Shown here piece by piece: positions 7,996 through 18,126 of a stretch of 64,000 nt of DNA. The stretch's first letter is position 1, and each line of letters starts with the position of its first letter. Source of the DNA: Limnohabitans sp. (GTDB lineage Bacteria > Pseudomonadota > Gammaproteobacteria > Burkholderiales > Burkholderiaceae_C); NCBI RefSeq assembly GCF_023910625.1, contig NZ_JAAVVW010000003.1:372001-436000 (forward strand), given 5' to 3'. Under the pieces are notes generated by a model. The model was not told the origin of the DNA. It did not search any database and worked only from the letters and a program-made list of their open reading frames with translations. The position numbers were made by a program, and so were the translations under genes.

Positions 7996-9493
7996 TCCAT
8001 TTCAAAATGATAGAAAAGCCTTGATTTACCTTCTCGTTATTCAGGTATTCAGCGTGAATACTGCCACCCAGCAGTTGCATCGAACGGGCAACGAAGCGTA
8101 GACCCAGCCCAGTGCCGTGTGCCACTTGAGACTCTGCCAGTAGGTTGACTGGCGCTTGGCCTTGCCACTTAACTCCCGCCCGTTCAAGCCACATGCGGTC
8201 AGGGCCTGATCCTGCGTCACTGATGGAAATGCTTGTAGATGAATTTGAAAGCAGCTCACCAGTGCTGGCCAGCTCTGAATTTCCCTTATTAGCAGCCACT
8301 CTTAATGTCACCACAGAGCTAGCGGGTGCATAAAGGCTTGTGTTGTGGAGCAAATCCATCAACATTTGCTCGACCAATATCTCGTCGGTGTGAGTCCAAG
8401 CGGGAACACTTATCAGCGTTAATGTCTGATCGCGCTCTTCCATCACTGGGCACATGTTGGCCACCACGCGCTCAGCAAGCTGCGCCAGATCCACGCGGCT
8501 CATTCGCTCAGCGGCAATTTGAGCGGGGGTGTGGGCAAGGCTAAGGAGCCTGTCCACCAGCAAAGCCATGCGATCAATTTGCTCCAGTAAAGCGCCCAGT
8601 TCATCGTGCTTGGGCGGCTGACCTGAGCGGAGCAGCCATTCGCAGCGCGTTTGCAGGACGGAAAGTGGCGTGCGCAACTCATGTGCACATTGCGCTGCAA
8701 AGCCATCGAGCTGAGAATAGGATTCTTTGAGGCGTTCGCCCAAGCCCTCAATGCTGCGAAGCAAGGCTTGTACCTCGCTGCTGCTGGGGCGCTGACGCAT
8801 GTCGAAGGCCAGCCAATGCGCGGGCGATTGGGTTTGCTCCAAAGACTGCACCAAGGCTCGCAGCGGCATCAGTGCGCGCCGCGTAAAAAACCAAGACAAC
8901 CAGGCCGTAAGAGTCGCAATCACCACCAAAGCCACAACCAAGCCCTGGGCCAAACGACTCAATTGCAACTTCAAAGTGCGCTCTGAGCGGTACACGCGCA
9001 GCACCATATCACGCTGCGCCACTCGCATCGGCTCCACGCCAATGCGCAAAGCCGATGCGCTGGGCGGGTCAAGCGCTTGCATGCTGAAGTACTCCCGCTG
9101 CGTGCCCGGCCTACCAAGCCGCAAACTCTGCACTTTGCGGGCGAGAGCGGTTTGCGTCTTACTCGTGAATTCCAAAACACCCTCTGGGCTCCACACTTCA
9201 AAAAACGGATCAGTATCGAACGGATCGCCGTGCGGATGACTCACCAGACGTTCTTGCCAGCCTCGCCCCGTCAAGCTCAAAGCCTGCTGCGCTGCCTCTG
9301 CATCCCGGTGCAGTTCATGGTCAAGGTCGGAATACAGCAAATTTCGTGCTGTGAGATAAAGCACGAGGGAGAAAATCATCAACAGCAAAAAAATCAGAAA
9401 GCCATGAATCCAGGACAGTTGCTGATGCAGTGATTGCTTGGCCCACCAATGCACAGGCTGCTTGTGTGGGGCATCCAAGTGGGGTGAAGTCAT
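7973..9493 (-). CDS. Sensor histidine kinase, C-terminus fused to IS91-like tail
   Basis: The 506-residue inner-membrane kinase of the OmpR-partner type has a first helix near residues 25-50, a periplasmic sensor region, a second helix (LVVALVVIATLTAWLSWFF), the H box FAAQCAHELRTPLSVLQTR, an N box DLLHNTSLYAP and the ATP lid HGTGLGLRFVARSM. The start at 9493 overlaps the regulator stop as ATGA, which decides it over an in-frame start at 9517. The core ends with GFSIILKW; the last residues VEVEPD and the stop come from the IS91-like remnant. All catalytic boxes are intact, so it is probably active. Confidence 0.9.
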   Translation of the reverse strand: MTSPHLDAPHKQPVHWWAKQSLHQQLSWIHGFLIFLLLMIFSLVLYLTARNLLYSDLDHELHRDAEAAQQALSLTGRGWQERLVSHPHGDPFDTDPFFEVWSPEGVLEFTSKTQTALARKVQSLRLGRPGTQREYFSMQALDPPSASALRIGVEPMRVAQRDMVLRVYRSERTLKLQLSRLAQGLVVALVVIATLTAWLSWFFTRRALMPLRALVQSLEQTQSPAHWLAFDMRQRPSSSEVQALLRSIEGLGERLKESYSQLDGFAAQCAHELRTPLSVLQTRCEWLLRSGQPPKHDELGALLEQIDRMALLVDRLLSLAHTPAQIAAERMSRVDLAQLAERVVANMCPVMEERDQTLTLISVPAWTHTDEILVEQMLMDLLHNTSLYAPASSVVTLRVAANKGNSELASTGELLSNSSTSISISDAGSGPDRMWLERAGVKWQGQAPVNLLAESQVAHGTGLGLRFVARSMQLLGGSIHAEYLNNEKVNQGFSIILKWSVEVEPD

Positions 9494-10179
9494 AGAGGCT
9501 CGTCCACGCTCAAACAAAAGCCAATACCGCGCTGCGTATGGATCAAGCGGTTGGGGTGAATCGATTCGAGCTTACGACGTAGCCGGGCGATATGCACATC
9601 TATCACGTTGTCCAGCGCAGTGGCGCGTTGGGTTTGCTTCCAAACATCGCGTGCGAGCATGCTGCGTGAAACGCTGCGCTGCGCGTGGCGCACGAGGTAG
9701 GCCAGAAGATCAAACTCGCGTTGCGTTAAATCCATCATCTGATCACTGAGATAAGCATGCCGTGCGACCAAGTGCAAACGCAGGCTCGCATAGCTCAAAT
9801 TGTCGGATGCCACAGCACCTCGGCGTAATAAAGCAGCGATGCGCGCGCTCAACTCGGCGTACGCAAACGGCTTGACCAAATAATCATCGGCTCCGCAGCG
9901 CAGCGCGTGTACGCGTTCCGAGATGTCAGAGCGAGCAGTCAAGATGATTGCTCGCACATCCGCGTCTTTGGAGCGTGCCCGCTCCAGCACCTGCAAACCA
10001 TCACCATCGGGAAGCATCCAGTCCAAGACGAGCAACTGTGGCTGGGTGTGAACTAGCTGACGCAACGCACTCGCGCAATTCGCCGCATACGTCACGCTGT
10101 AGCCGTCGGCTTGCATGGCGCTGACCAAGCTGCTGGCAATCAGCGGTTCGTCTTCAACGAGCAAGATCGGGCAATTCAT
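9490..10179 (-). CDS. OmpR/PhoB-family response regulator
   Basis: The protein (229 residues) has a receiver domain (LLVEDEPLIA acidic pocket, LLVLDWMLPDGDG phospho-acceptor Asp, ILTARSD, LVKPFAY Lys) and a winged-helix DNA-binding domain (LTQREFDLLAYLVRHAQRSVSRSML). The start at 10179 gives MNCPILLVEDE, aligned with the family; the frame stays open to 10200. It is cotranscribed with the downstream sensor kinase through an ATGA overlap and divergent from the cytochrome gene, which is a plausible target. The signal is unknown. Confidence 0.93.
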   Translation of the reverse strand: MNCPILLVEDEPLIASSLVSAMQADGYSVTYAANCASALRQLVHTQPQLLVLDWMLPDGDGLQVLERARSKDADVRAIILTARSDISERVHALRCGADDYLVKPFAYAELSARIAALLRRGAVASDNLSYASLRLHLVARHAYLSDQMMDLTQREFDLLAYLVRHAQRSVSRSMLARDVWKQTQRATALDNVIDVHIARLRRKLESIHPNRLIHTQRGIGFCLSVDEPL

Positions 10180-10222
10180 CGCTCCATTATGGGCTTGCAC
10201 TCAATCGCCGGCGAGCGCTGAA

Positions 10223-10244
10223 TTTCTGAATTTTTGTTCAGAAA
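10223..10244. promoter_or_regulatory. Inverted repeat in the divergent regulator/cytochrome promoter region
   Basis: TTTCTGAA and TTCAGAAA form a perfect 8-base inverted repeat around TTTTTG in an AT-rich stretch. It lies between the response regulator and the cytochrome gene, 61 bases upstream of the cytochrome start. It could be the operator of the two-component system; OmpR-type regulators more often use direct repeats, so this is tentative. Confidence 0.45.
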
Positions 10245-10305
10245 TGAAATTCTCTCGATGTACGACTAATAAATTTTGGTTTCTTTTAAAAATGTGGAGT
10301 TTTTT

Positions 10306-10920
10306 ATGAAGATAAATTTATCTGCTTGCTTGGCTGTGCTTGGGCTTGCCTTTACTCAGAACCTCAGCGCACAAAACGCTCCGATGCCCAATTCGTCGGC
10401 CGCCAACCCGAATTCGGTGGTGCAGACTGTGAATTCAGTGCGGTTTCCCAAGGGCATTCCGGGTTTGGCGGATGGCCAAAAAGGCAAGCCACCCTCGCAA
10501 CAATGGTTACGCGATGCGGATACGGACACAGAGCGCTTTCGCCGCTTAGAAATCTTGCTCGCTGGCACCGAAATGGCCATGTGGGAAATCACTTTCCGCT
10601 ATCAAAATATGTATGACGCGCTGGTGATCGAAAATTATGATTACGCTCGCTTTAACTGGGACAAAATCAAGCAACGCGCCACCAGCGCACTCATGAAGCG
10701 CCCCAATCGCACTGCCAACATGGAAGCGTTTCTATTAGATGCAACGTGGCAAGTGGTGGACGATGGCCTGAAAACCAAAGACCCTGTGAAAGCGAGAGAA
10801 GCGTTTCAAACGGCGCGAACTGTCTGCATGGCTTGTCATGAGGCAGAGAAAATGCCCTTCTTTAACGGTCATCCGGTTTTCAAGTCCACGGAATCTTTCC
10901 CGCCTTTGGCTAAAAAATAG
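10306..10920 (+). CDS. Periplasmic c-type cytochrome, cytochrome c'-like
   Basis: The 204-residue protein has a cleavable signal peptide (about residues 1-23, ending LSAQ) and one heme-binding motif CMACH at residues 174-178, near the C-terminus, in a largely helical protein. A C-terminal CXXCH is typical of class II (c'-type) cytochromes, which bind NO or carry electrons in the periplasm. The family name is not certain. The start at 10306 is preceded by GGAG. It is divergent from the two-component genes and may be their target. Confidence 0.72.
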   Translation: MKINLSACLAVLGLAFTQNLSAQNAPMPNSSAANPNSVVQTVNSVRFPKGIPGLADGQKGKPPSQQWLRDADTDTERFRRLEILLAGTEMAMWEITFRYQNMYDALVIENYDYARFNWDKIKQRATSALMKRPNRTANMEAFLLDATWQVVDDGLKTKDPVKAREAFQTARTVCMACHEAEKMPFFNGHPVFKSTESFPPLAKK

Positions 10921-10921
10921 A

Positions 10922-11150
10922 TCATTGAACTGTGTTGGGTGCGGCATGCCAATGTCGCGCCTTTTCGTTGCTGGGATCAACTTGCATGGCTGGTTCGCCT
11001 GTTCGCGCCAGCAAGCTATGTTGCCGCCAAGAGTCGCATACCTTGCTGAGCATGCGGCGAAACTCCGGACTTAAGCTGCTTTGATACTGCAAGCAGGTCA
11101 GGTAGTGGTCTCGCCCACGCCACTGAGTTGCAGCAACTGCTGAGCGGCTG
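10922..11150 (-). pseudogene. Possible 3' fragment of an unidentified gene
   Basis: The minus strand stays open for about 75 codons and ends ARHWHAAPNTVQ with a stop at 10922. The composition (QWRGRDHYLTCLQYQ, SPEFRRMLSKVCDSWRQ) looks like real protein, not a shadow frame, but I do not recognise a family and no start is seen. It ends where the truncated PLP-enzyme homology begins. It is probably a captured gene end; the alternative is non-coding spacer. Confidence 0.28.
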
Positions 11151-11930
11151 TGCTTTGGCGTTCACACACTGGTGCTGGCATCCTCGGGGAATGCCGCTAT
11201 TTCAGCGGCCTGTTACGCGCAGGCGGCGGGTCTTCGATGTGAAGTGGCCACCTACAATGACATGCCGCAGGTATACGCTCAGGCACTAGACGCGTTTGGA
11301 GCGCATCGGCACAGCTTTGATGACAACTCGGGGCGCTGGAATTTTGTCGCCGAGCAAGCCAATAAACCCGGCTATCTGGCACTGACCAACTTTCACTTGC
11401 ACGCCTTGGGCAGCGCGCCCCTGGCGGTTGAAGGCTACAAGCCCATTGCTCAAGAGTGTTTGGAACAAGGCGGCCTGCCCGACCATGTGGTGGTCCCCAC
11501 TGCGCGCGGCGACTTGGCCTGGGGTATTTACGCTGGCTTCCTGGAGCTTTTTTTGCAGGCTCGGCAAATTGACCGTCTCCCGCGCATATGGGTCGTCGAG
11601 CCTTTTGCAAGACTCAGCCAGGCACAAACCGAGCAGGACCTTGGCCTGAGCTATCCGGGCCAGACCGATCAATTCTCAGTAGCCGGCGCCACGCTCACCT
11701 ATCTTCAGTGGCAGGCCACCCGGGGCACACAAGGCGGAGCCGTTGTGGTGAACGATAGCGCGGCTTATGCAGCTCGTCACCTGCTCGGGTCGTATGCTGA
11801 ATTGTGTGCCGCCGCTGCACTGGGTGCCGTCTTGCCTTTGCGGCAATCAGAGCAAATTGCGGCGCAGGACCATGTGGTGGTCATGCTCACCGCCAATGCA
11901 TCGCGCGATCCCACATGGTCAAGTTCTTGA
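11127..11930 (+). pseudogene. PLP-dependent fold-type II enzyme (threonine-synthase-like), 5' truncated
   Basis: Reading starts in homologous sequence at FGVHTLVLASSGNAAISAA, the phosphate-binding SSGNAA block of threonine synthase and cysteate synthase relatives, and continues to a normal-looking C-terminus with VVVPTARGDLAWGIY. The N-terminal domain part holding the PLP Lys (about 100 residues) is absent; the only start is a GTG at 11172 inside the motif. The remnant cannot bind PLP covalently. It is followed after 16 bases by a Bug-type binding protein gene, probably its former operon partner. Confidence 0.78.
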
Positions 11931-11946
11931 AAAAAGGAGTGTGTTT

Positions 11947-12927
11947 ATGTCTCGATTTTCTACGCTCGCATCGGCCTTCGCCGTCGCGCTGACTCTGGTT
12001 TGGGTACCCACCCCATCCCAAGCCGCTTACCCCGACAAACCGATCAAGCTGATCGTGCCATGGGCACCAGGCGGAAGCACGGATGCCATCGCCCGCGCCA
12101 TGGCTCAGCGCATGAGTGAAACTCTGGGAGTGCCTGTTTTGGTAGACAATCGCCCGGGTGCTGCAGGCCAGATCGGCACCGATGCGGCTGCCAAATCAGC
12201 GCCAGATGGCTATACCATCACGGTCATTGAACTGCCGCACGCCATTGCCCCAGCAGTTGTAGCCAAGGTGCCCTATGACTTGCTGCGCGACTTTTCGCCT
12301 GTCACGATGATCGGCACTTCTCCTTTGATTCTCTTTGCAGGAATGGACGCTGACAGCAAGGACTTCAAAACGTATATGAAAACCTCTTCAAGCAAGAGTG
12401 CGCCTCCTGCCATCGCACACAGTGGGTCGGGTTCGGTCAGCCACCTTGCAGCCGAAATGTTGTCCATTCAAAGCAAGATCAAATTTAATCTGGTGCCTTA
12501 CCGAGGCTCGGCGCCGGCCTTGACCGACGTGGCGGCTGGCATCGTTTCGGGGCACATTGCCACGCTGGCCAGCGGCGCCAGCCTGTTGTCGGCGAACAAA
12601 ATCCGTCCGTTGGCAGTAACCAGCAGCCAGCGATTGACTTTGCCGGCCTTGAAGGACACGCCCACCTTGGCTGAAGCTGGTATCAAAGGCATGGAAATCA
12701 ACCAATGGTGGGCCTTGGTTGCGCCAGCCACAACGCCAATCGAGGTCATTGAGCGACTTCGCACTGAAGCCACTGCCGCGCTATCCCATCCAGCTGTACG
12801 AGAGCGTCTCTCCACATTGGGGGTGGAACTCAAGGGTTCGACGCGAGATGAACTGCGGTCCTTCATGCGCTCTGAGACCGAGCGCTGGCAAAAAGTCGCC
12901 AAAGACATTGGTTTGCAACCGCAGTAA
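11947..12927 (+). CDS. Bug/TctC-family tripartite tricarboxylate binding protein
   Basis: The 326-residue periplasmic protein has a signal peptide (about residues 1-27, ending SQAAYP) and the TctC signature YPDKPIKLIVPWAPGGSTDAIAR, then VDNRPGAAGQIGTDAAAKSAPDGYT. These proteins bind carboxylates or amides for tripartite tricarboxylate transporters, and many in Burkholderiales are orphans. No TctA or TctB gene is in the window. AAAGGAG lies upstream of the start. The stop codon directly abuts an oriIS-like end. Confidence 0.92.
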   Translation: MSRFSTLASAFAVALTLVWVPTPSQAAYPDKPIKLIVPWAPGGSTDAIARAMAQRMSETLGVPVLVDNRPGAAGQIGTDAAAKSAPDGYTITVIELPHAIAPAVVAKVPYDLLRDFSPVTMIGTSPLILFAGMDADSKDFKTYMKTSSSKSAPPAIAHSGSGSVSHLAAEMLSIQSKIKFNLVPYRGSAPALTDVAAGIVSGHIATLASGASLLSANKIRPLAVTSSQRLTLPALKDTPTLAEAGIKGMEINQWWALVAPATTPIEVIERLRTEATAALSHPAVRERLSTLGVELKGSTRDELRSFMRSETERWQKVAKDIGLQPQ

Positions 12928-12928
12928 C

Positions 12929-12951
12929 GGACAGGAATTTCAACCGCATGA
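12929..12951 (-). repeat. oriIS-like end sequence, copy D
   Basis: The plus strand reads GGACAGGAATTTCAACCGC then ATGAG, differing from copy A at only a few positions. Similarity ends within a few bases after ATGAGG. It begins two bases after the TctC-type stop codon and is preceded by TAAC. Same orientation as the other three copies. Confidence 0.6.
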
Positions 12952-12992
12952 GGCCAGGTATCTCCCCCTGGTGGAGTCCTCACTCCATGTAG

Positions 12993-13172
12993 AAACCCGG
13001 CAGTATTGAGGACATGCTGGCCCGACGCTCGCGCCTGCTGCTTTTGGATGCCCATTTGGCCAGTACGCCGGTCCACAAAGTGGGCGCGATTCTGCAACAG
13101 GAAACCGGGCTGGGCCCGGAGGTGTCTGCTTTTGAGACACTGGCCCTGCACTATCTGCAGTTACCGTCTTGA
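12993..13172 (+). pseudogene. Glycerol-3-phosphate dehydrogenase (glpD) 3' fragment
   Basis: An open frame without a proper start reads SIEDMLARRSRLLLLDA and ends LALHYLQLPS at a stop at 13170. This resembles the C-terminal helical domain of FAD-dependent glycerol-3-phosphate dehydrogenases (SVEDVLARRTRALFLDA type). Only about 55 residues of some 500 are left. An in-frame TAG at 12990 precedes it. It lies directly after oriIS-like copy D, as expected for a randomly captured chromosomal piece. The identification is from motif memory only. Confidence 0.55.
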
Positions 13173-13244
13173 ATGGGGTTTTTTGGCAAAAACGGGTGCT
13201 AGCCCAAGAGAGTATTCAATAGGGTGCCACCAAAACCATAGCAT

Positions 13245-13781
13245 TTATTGGTTTGAATGGTCCAGTAGTGCCAGCGCCCTTTCAGAAAACTCGATCCACA
13301 TGGTTTCCTGCAAGATGCCCGCACCCAACACCAGGTGCTGTAACTGCGCCTTGCGTAAGAGGTCTTCACGGGCAAAGTCTCGTTCTTCGATGGCGCGGTA
13401 AACAGCCAGCTTTTGCCGGTGCAGTTCCAGTCGGCGGCGTATGTCGTTTGCCAGGCCGGTGGGACCCACCACTGCCTCGGCCCGCAGGCGCACCATGAAC
13501 TCGTCGCGCAAGGGTTTGGGGTCTTGGTCTTCGGCGACCCAGCGCTCCAGTTCGGCACGGCCTGCGGGCAAGACCTGGTAGACCTTTTTGCGACCCCGAC
13601 CCGCCTCGGGCGCCAGGGATTCCACCCAGCCCGCTACTTTCAGGCGACCCAGCTCCCGGTAAATCTGCTGGTGCGTGGCCTGCCAAAAGTAACCAATTGA
13701 GCGGTCAAACCGACCCGCCAAGTCGGACCCGGAGCTGGGTTGCTCCATCAGGGCGGTGAGTAAGGCGTGCGGCAGGGACAT
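13245..13781 (-). CDS. PadR-family transcriptional regulator
   Basis: The 178-residue protein has an N-terminal winged helix (LPHALLTALMEQPSSGSDLAGRFD, then HQQIYRELGRLKVAGWVE and a GRGRKKVYQVLPAGR wing) and a C-terminal coiled-coil region rich in Arg/Glu/Leu, which is the PadR subfamily layout with Vir C-terminal domain. Such regulators repress stress or detoxification genes until a small ligand binds. It is divergent from the dienoyl-CoA reductase gene, with two identical palindromes in between, so it likely represses both. Confidence 0.92.
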   Translation of the reverse strand: MSLPHALLTALMEQPSSGSDLAGRFDRSIGYFWQATHQQIYRELGRLKVAGWVESLAPEAGRGRKKVYQVLPAGRAELERWVAEDQDPKPLRDEFMVRLRAEAVVGPTGLANDIRRRLELHRQKLAVYRAIEERDFAREDLLRKAQLQHLVLGAGILQETMWIEFSERALALLDHSNQ

Positions 13782-13813
13782 GGGCGTGCGTTTTGGGCGA
13801 AAACTCTATTTTA

Positions 13814-13827
13814 TGCAACCAGTTGCA
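13814..13827. promoter_or_regulatory. Putative PadR operator 1
   Basis: TGCAACCAGTTGCA is an inverted repeat with 6-base arms and a 2-base centre. An identical 14-mer occurs at 13855. This copy lies 33 bases upstream of the padR-type start codon. Confidence 0.75.
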
Positions 13828-13854
13828 AGGTTGGCGGGATTCTATTTAGAATTG

Positions 13855-13868
13855 TGCAACCAGTTGCA
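13855..13868. promoter_or_regulatory. Putative PadR operator 2
   Basis: Second perfect copy of TGCAACCAGTTGCA, 41 bases from the first (about four helical turns, so both lie on one face of the DNA). It ends 12 bases before the reductase start codon, where a bound repressor would block transcription. Confidence 0.75.
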
Positions 13869-13871
13869 TAA

Positions 13872-15902
<2,031 letters not shown>

Positions 15903-16011
15903 TTGGCGATCCACCACTACCAGCCCGCAGCCGCGCTGATCCTTGCACTGTCCACCGTCATCCAGGTGTTCAAGGATTTCACCCACCACCGCCAACTGGC
16001 CTCAGAAGAAC
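15903..16011 (+). other. Short open stretch between the reductase and oriIS-like copy B
   Basis: After the reductase stop the sequence stays open in the frame starting at 15903 ([23 protein letters not shown]) until it meets oriIS-like copy B. No start codon with a ribosome binding site is seen and I do not recognise the translation. It may be the start of a gene cut by the insertion, or plain spacer. Confidence 0.3.
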
Positions 16012-16034
16012 GGATAGGAAATCCAACCGCATGA
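16012..16034 (-). repeat. oriIS-like end sequence, copy B
   Basis: GGATAGGAAATCCAACCGC is identical to copy A over these 19 bases; ATGA follows and similarity continues through ACAAGTATGGC shared with copy C, then stops. It is preceded by GAAC, the tetranucleotide reported next to oriIS in IS91-family insertions. Confidence 0.7.
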
Positions 16035-16099
16035 TCACAAGTATGGCAGGGGCTGACGATTTGCCACCAATTTGTCAAAGTAAACAGAATAGGTGTTCT

Positions 16100-16567
16100 A
16101 TGTCCATTTCCTTTAACCTGAACGGCACCACTCGAGCCGTCGACTTGTCAGCGGACATACCGCTTTTGTGGGTGCTCCGCGATGTGCTCGATATGACCGG
16201 CACGAAATATGGCTGCGGGGATGCCGCCTGTGGGGCGTGCACTGTCCTTTTCGATGGTCAGGCGATCCGGTCCTGCCAGAACCCCTTGGCTGATATCGCC
16301 GGACAGGCCGTCACAACCATCGAGGGCCTGGGTACGCCAGACGCGATGCACGCAGTACAGGGGGCATGGTTCGATGCGCAGGCAGCGCAATGCGGTTATT
16401 GCCAGTCAGGCCAGATCATGCAAACCGCCGCCTTGTTGATTGCCAACCCGAACCCCACCGATGCCGAGATTGACGAGGCCATGTCCGGCAACCTGTACCG
16501 CTGTGGCACCTATCCTCGTATTCGTGGCGCTGTGAAAGACGCCGCCAATCGTTTGGCCGAGGTGTGA
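16100..16567 (+). CDS. [2Fe-2S]-binding small subunit, isoquinoline 1-oxidoreductase-type (orphan)
   Basis: The 155-residue protein carries the two clusters of xanthine-oxidase-family small subunits: [11 protein letters not shown] with the upstream Cys of YGCG for the plant-type site, and [11 protein letters not shown] plus [10 protein letters not shown] for the second. It passes electrons from a molybdenum large subunit. The start at 16100 is chosen by alignment (MSISFNLNG). The large-subunit gene is missing apart from a 9-codon stub right after it, so without a partner elsewhere it is non-functional. Confidence 0.9.
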   Translation: MSISFNLNGTTRAVDLSADIPLLWVLRDVLDMTGTKYGCGDAACGACTVLFDGQAIRSCQNPLADIAGQAVTTIEGLGTPDAMHAVQGAWFDAQAAQCGYCQSGQIMQTAALLIANPNPTDAEIDEAMSGNLYRCGTYPRIRGAVKDAANRLAEV

Positions 16568-16568
16568 C

Positions 16569-16598
16569 ATGGGACGCATGATGAAGATCGCAAGATAA
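16569..16598 (+). pseudogene. Stub of the molybdenum large subunit gene (iorB-like)
   Basis: One base after the small-subunit stop an ATG opens MGRMMKIAR and then TAA. Large subunits of this family start with a twin-arginine leader of the type MGRxMKIARRTFL, so this looks like the true N-terminus, cut after nine codons and joined to the carotenoid oxygenase region. The short length limits certainty. Confidence 0.6.
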
Positions 16599-16634
16599 AT
16601 TTTAATGAGTCAAAGTTCAAGCAAAGGAGTTGAT

Positions 16635-18065
16635 ATGGCAAGTGCAGTCGAAACATTGATCCGCGGCGTTGTTAGCAAAGCTGTGGCCAAGATTTCCGTT
16701 TTTAATCGTGGCCGGATGAAAGCGGTTAAACCCAATCCCTATCTGACCGGTATTCACGCGCCAATGGATGCGGAACTGACGCTCGATAGTTTGAAAGTAA
16801 CCGGCAGCATTCCGAGCGAACTGGACGGCCGCTATATTCGCAACGGCCCCAATCAGGTGGCTCCCGAAAATCCCGCCGCCTATCACTGGTTCCTCGGCGA
16901 CGGCATGGTGCATGGCGTGCGGCTGCATGGCGGCAAAGCGTTGTGGTACCGCAACCGCTGGATCAAGAGCCGGAAAGTCACTGAGGCGCTCGGCCTTCCC
17001 GATGCGCCGGGGCCACGCAACGGCGCGATTGATACAGTCAACACCAATGTCCTGGGCCATGCTGGCGAGACATGGGCGATTGTCGAGGCAGGTGGCTATC
17101 CTGTGCGGATTAACGAGGAACTCGAAACCATCGCCTCTGATCCCTTTGGCGGGACGCTCAAAAATGCTTTCTCTGCACATCCGAATCTCGACCATGACAG
17201 CGGGGAAATGCATGCGATTACCTATAACGCCGATATCGCCGACACGATCTGGCATGTAGTCGTCGATGCCAAAGGCAAGGTCCGCCGCGAGGAACCCATC
17301 CGCGTACAGGATGGCCCGTCGATCCACGGTTGTATGATCACCAAAAACTATGTGATCATCCTTGATTTACCTGTGACCTTCTCGATGAAGACATTTCTCG
17401 CAGGCCACCCTTTTCCTTATACATGGAACCCCGCTCACAAGGCGCGCATCGGTCTGCTTCCAAAGGAGGGCCGCAGCGACGATGTCATCTGGTGCGACGT
17501 CGCGTCGTGTTATGTGTTCCACCCTTGCAACGCTTTTGAGGCCGAAGACGGCACAGTCATCATGGATGTCTGCGCGCACGATACGATGTTTGCCGAAAGC
17601 AAAATCGGCCCGGATTCAGCGCGCGTGCCGTTTGAACGCTGGACGATAGATCCAGCCGCGCGCAGCACCGCGCGCATGGTAATTGACCCAGATTCCCAAG
17701 AATTTCCTCGCCCCAATGAGACACGCATCGGTAAGCCGTATCGGTTTGCCTATACGGTGTCGCTGCCCGATGGCGTGGCCTCGCCGAACGAGTCAAAGCT
17801 GTTCAAGCATGACCTTGAGGCTGGCGTACGCCAAGTCCATGATTTCGGTTCGGGCCATATCCCCGGCGAGTTTGTTTTCGTGCCAAAGCAAGCGGCGAAG
17901 GCGGAGGATGATGGTTGGCTGATGGGCTATGTTGTGAACATTGCGGCGCAGACGACCGATCTGGTGATCCTGAACGCAGCCAATTTCGAAGCCGCTCCTC
18001 AAGCCATCATCCACATCCCGCACCGCATCCCGCCCGGCTTTCACGGCAATTGGGTTGCGGCATAA
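16635..18065 (+). CDS. Carotenoid oxygenase family protein (carotenoid/stilbene cleavage dioxygenase)
   Basis: The 476-residue non-heme iron dioxygenase has the four iron-binding histidines in expected settings: NAFSAHPNLD, PSIHGCMIT, CYVFHPCNAF and the C-terminal PPGFHGNW. The N-terminal RYIRNGPNQ and HWFLGDGMVHGV blocks are family hallmarks. It would cleave a conjugated double bond in apocarotenoids or lignin-derived stilbenes. The ATG at 16635 has AAAGGAG five bases upstream, which decides it over an in-frame ATG at 16605. Codon usage and the neighbouring groEL end suggest a sphingomonad origin. Confidence 0.9.
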   Translation: MASAVETLIRGVVSKAVAKISVFNRGRMKAVKPNPYLTGIHAPMDAELTLDSLKVTGSIPSELDGRYIRNGPNQVAPENPAAYHWFLGDGMVHGVRLHGGKALWYRNRWIKSRKVTEALGLPDAPGPRNGAIDTVNTNVLGHAGETWAIVEAGGYPVRINEELETIASDPFGGTLKNAFSAHPNLDHDSGEMHAITYNADIADTIWHVVVDAKGKVRREEPIRVQDGPSIHGCMITKNYVIILDLPVTFSMKTFLAGHPFPYTWNPAHKARIGLLPKEGRSDDVIWCDVASCYVFHPCNAFEAEDGTVIMDVCAHDTMFAESKIGPDSARVPFERWTIDPAARSTARMVIDPDSQEFPRPNETRIGKPYRFAYTVSLPDGVASPNESKLFKHDLEAGVRQVHDFGSGHIPGEFVFVPKQAAKAEDDGWLMGYVVNIAAQTTDLVILNAANFEAAPQAIIHIPHRIPPGFHGNWVAA

Positions 18066-18101
18066 AAAAAAGGCCGGAAGGTTTCCCCTCCGGCCCTTTT
18101 T
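18064..18101. terminator. Terminator between carotenoid oxygenase and groEL remnant
   Basis: GGCCGGAAGG and CCTCCGGCC form a stem with a TTTCCC loop, flanked by an A-run on the left and a T-run on the right, so it can serve both convergent genes. It probably travelled with the module. Confidence 0.88.
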
Positions 18102-18126
18102 GTGTGCATTAAAAAGCGTTGGACGA

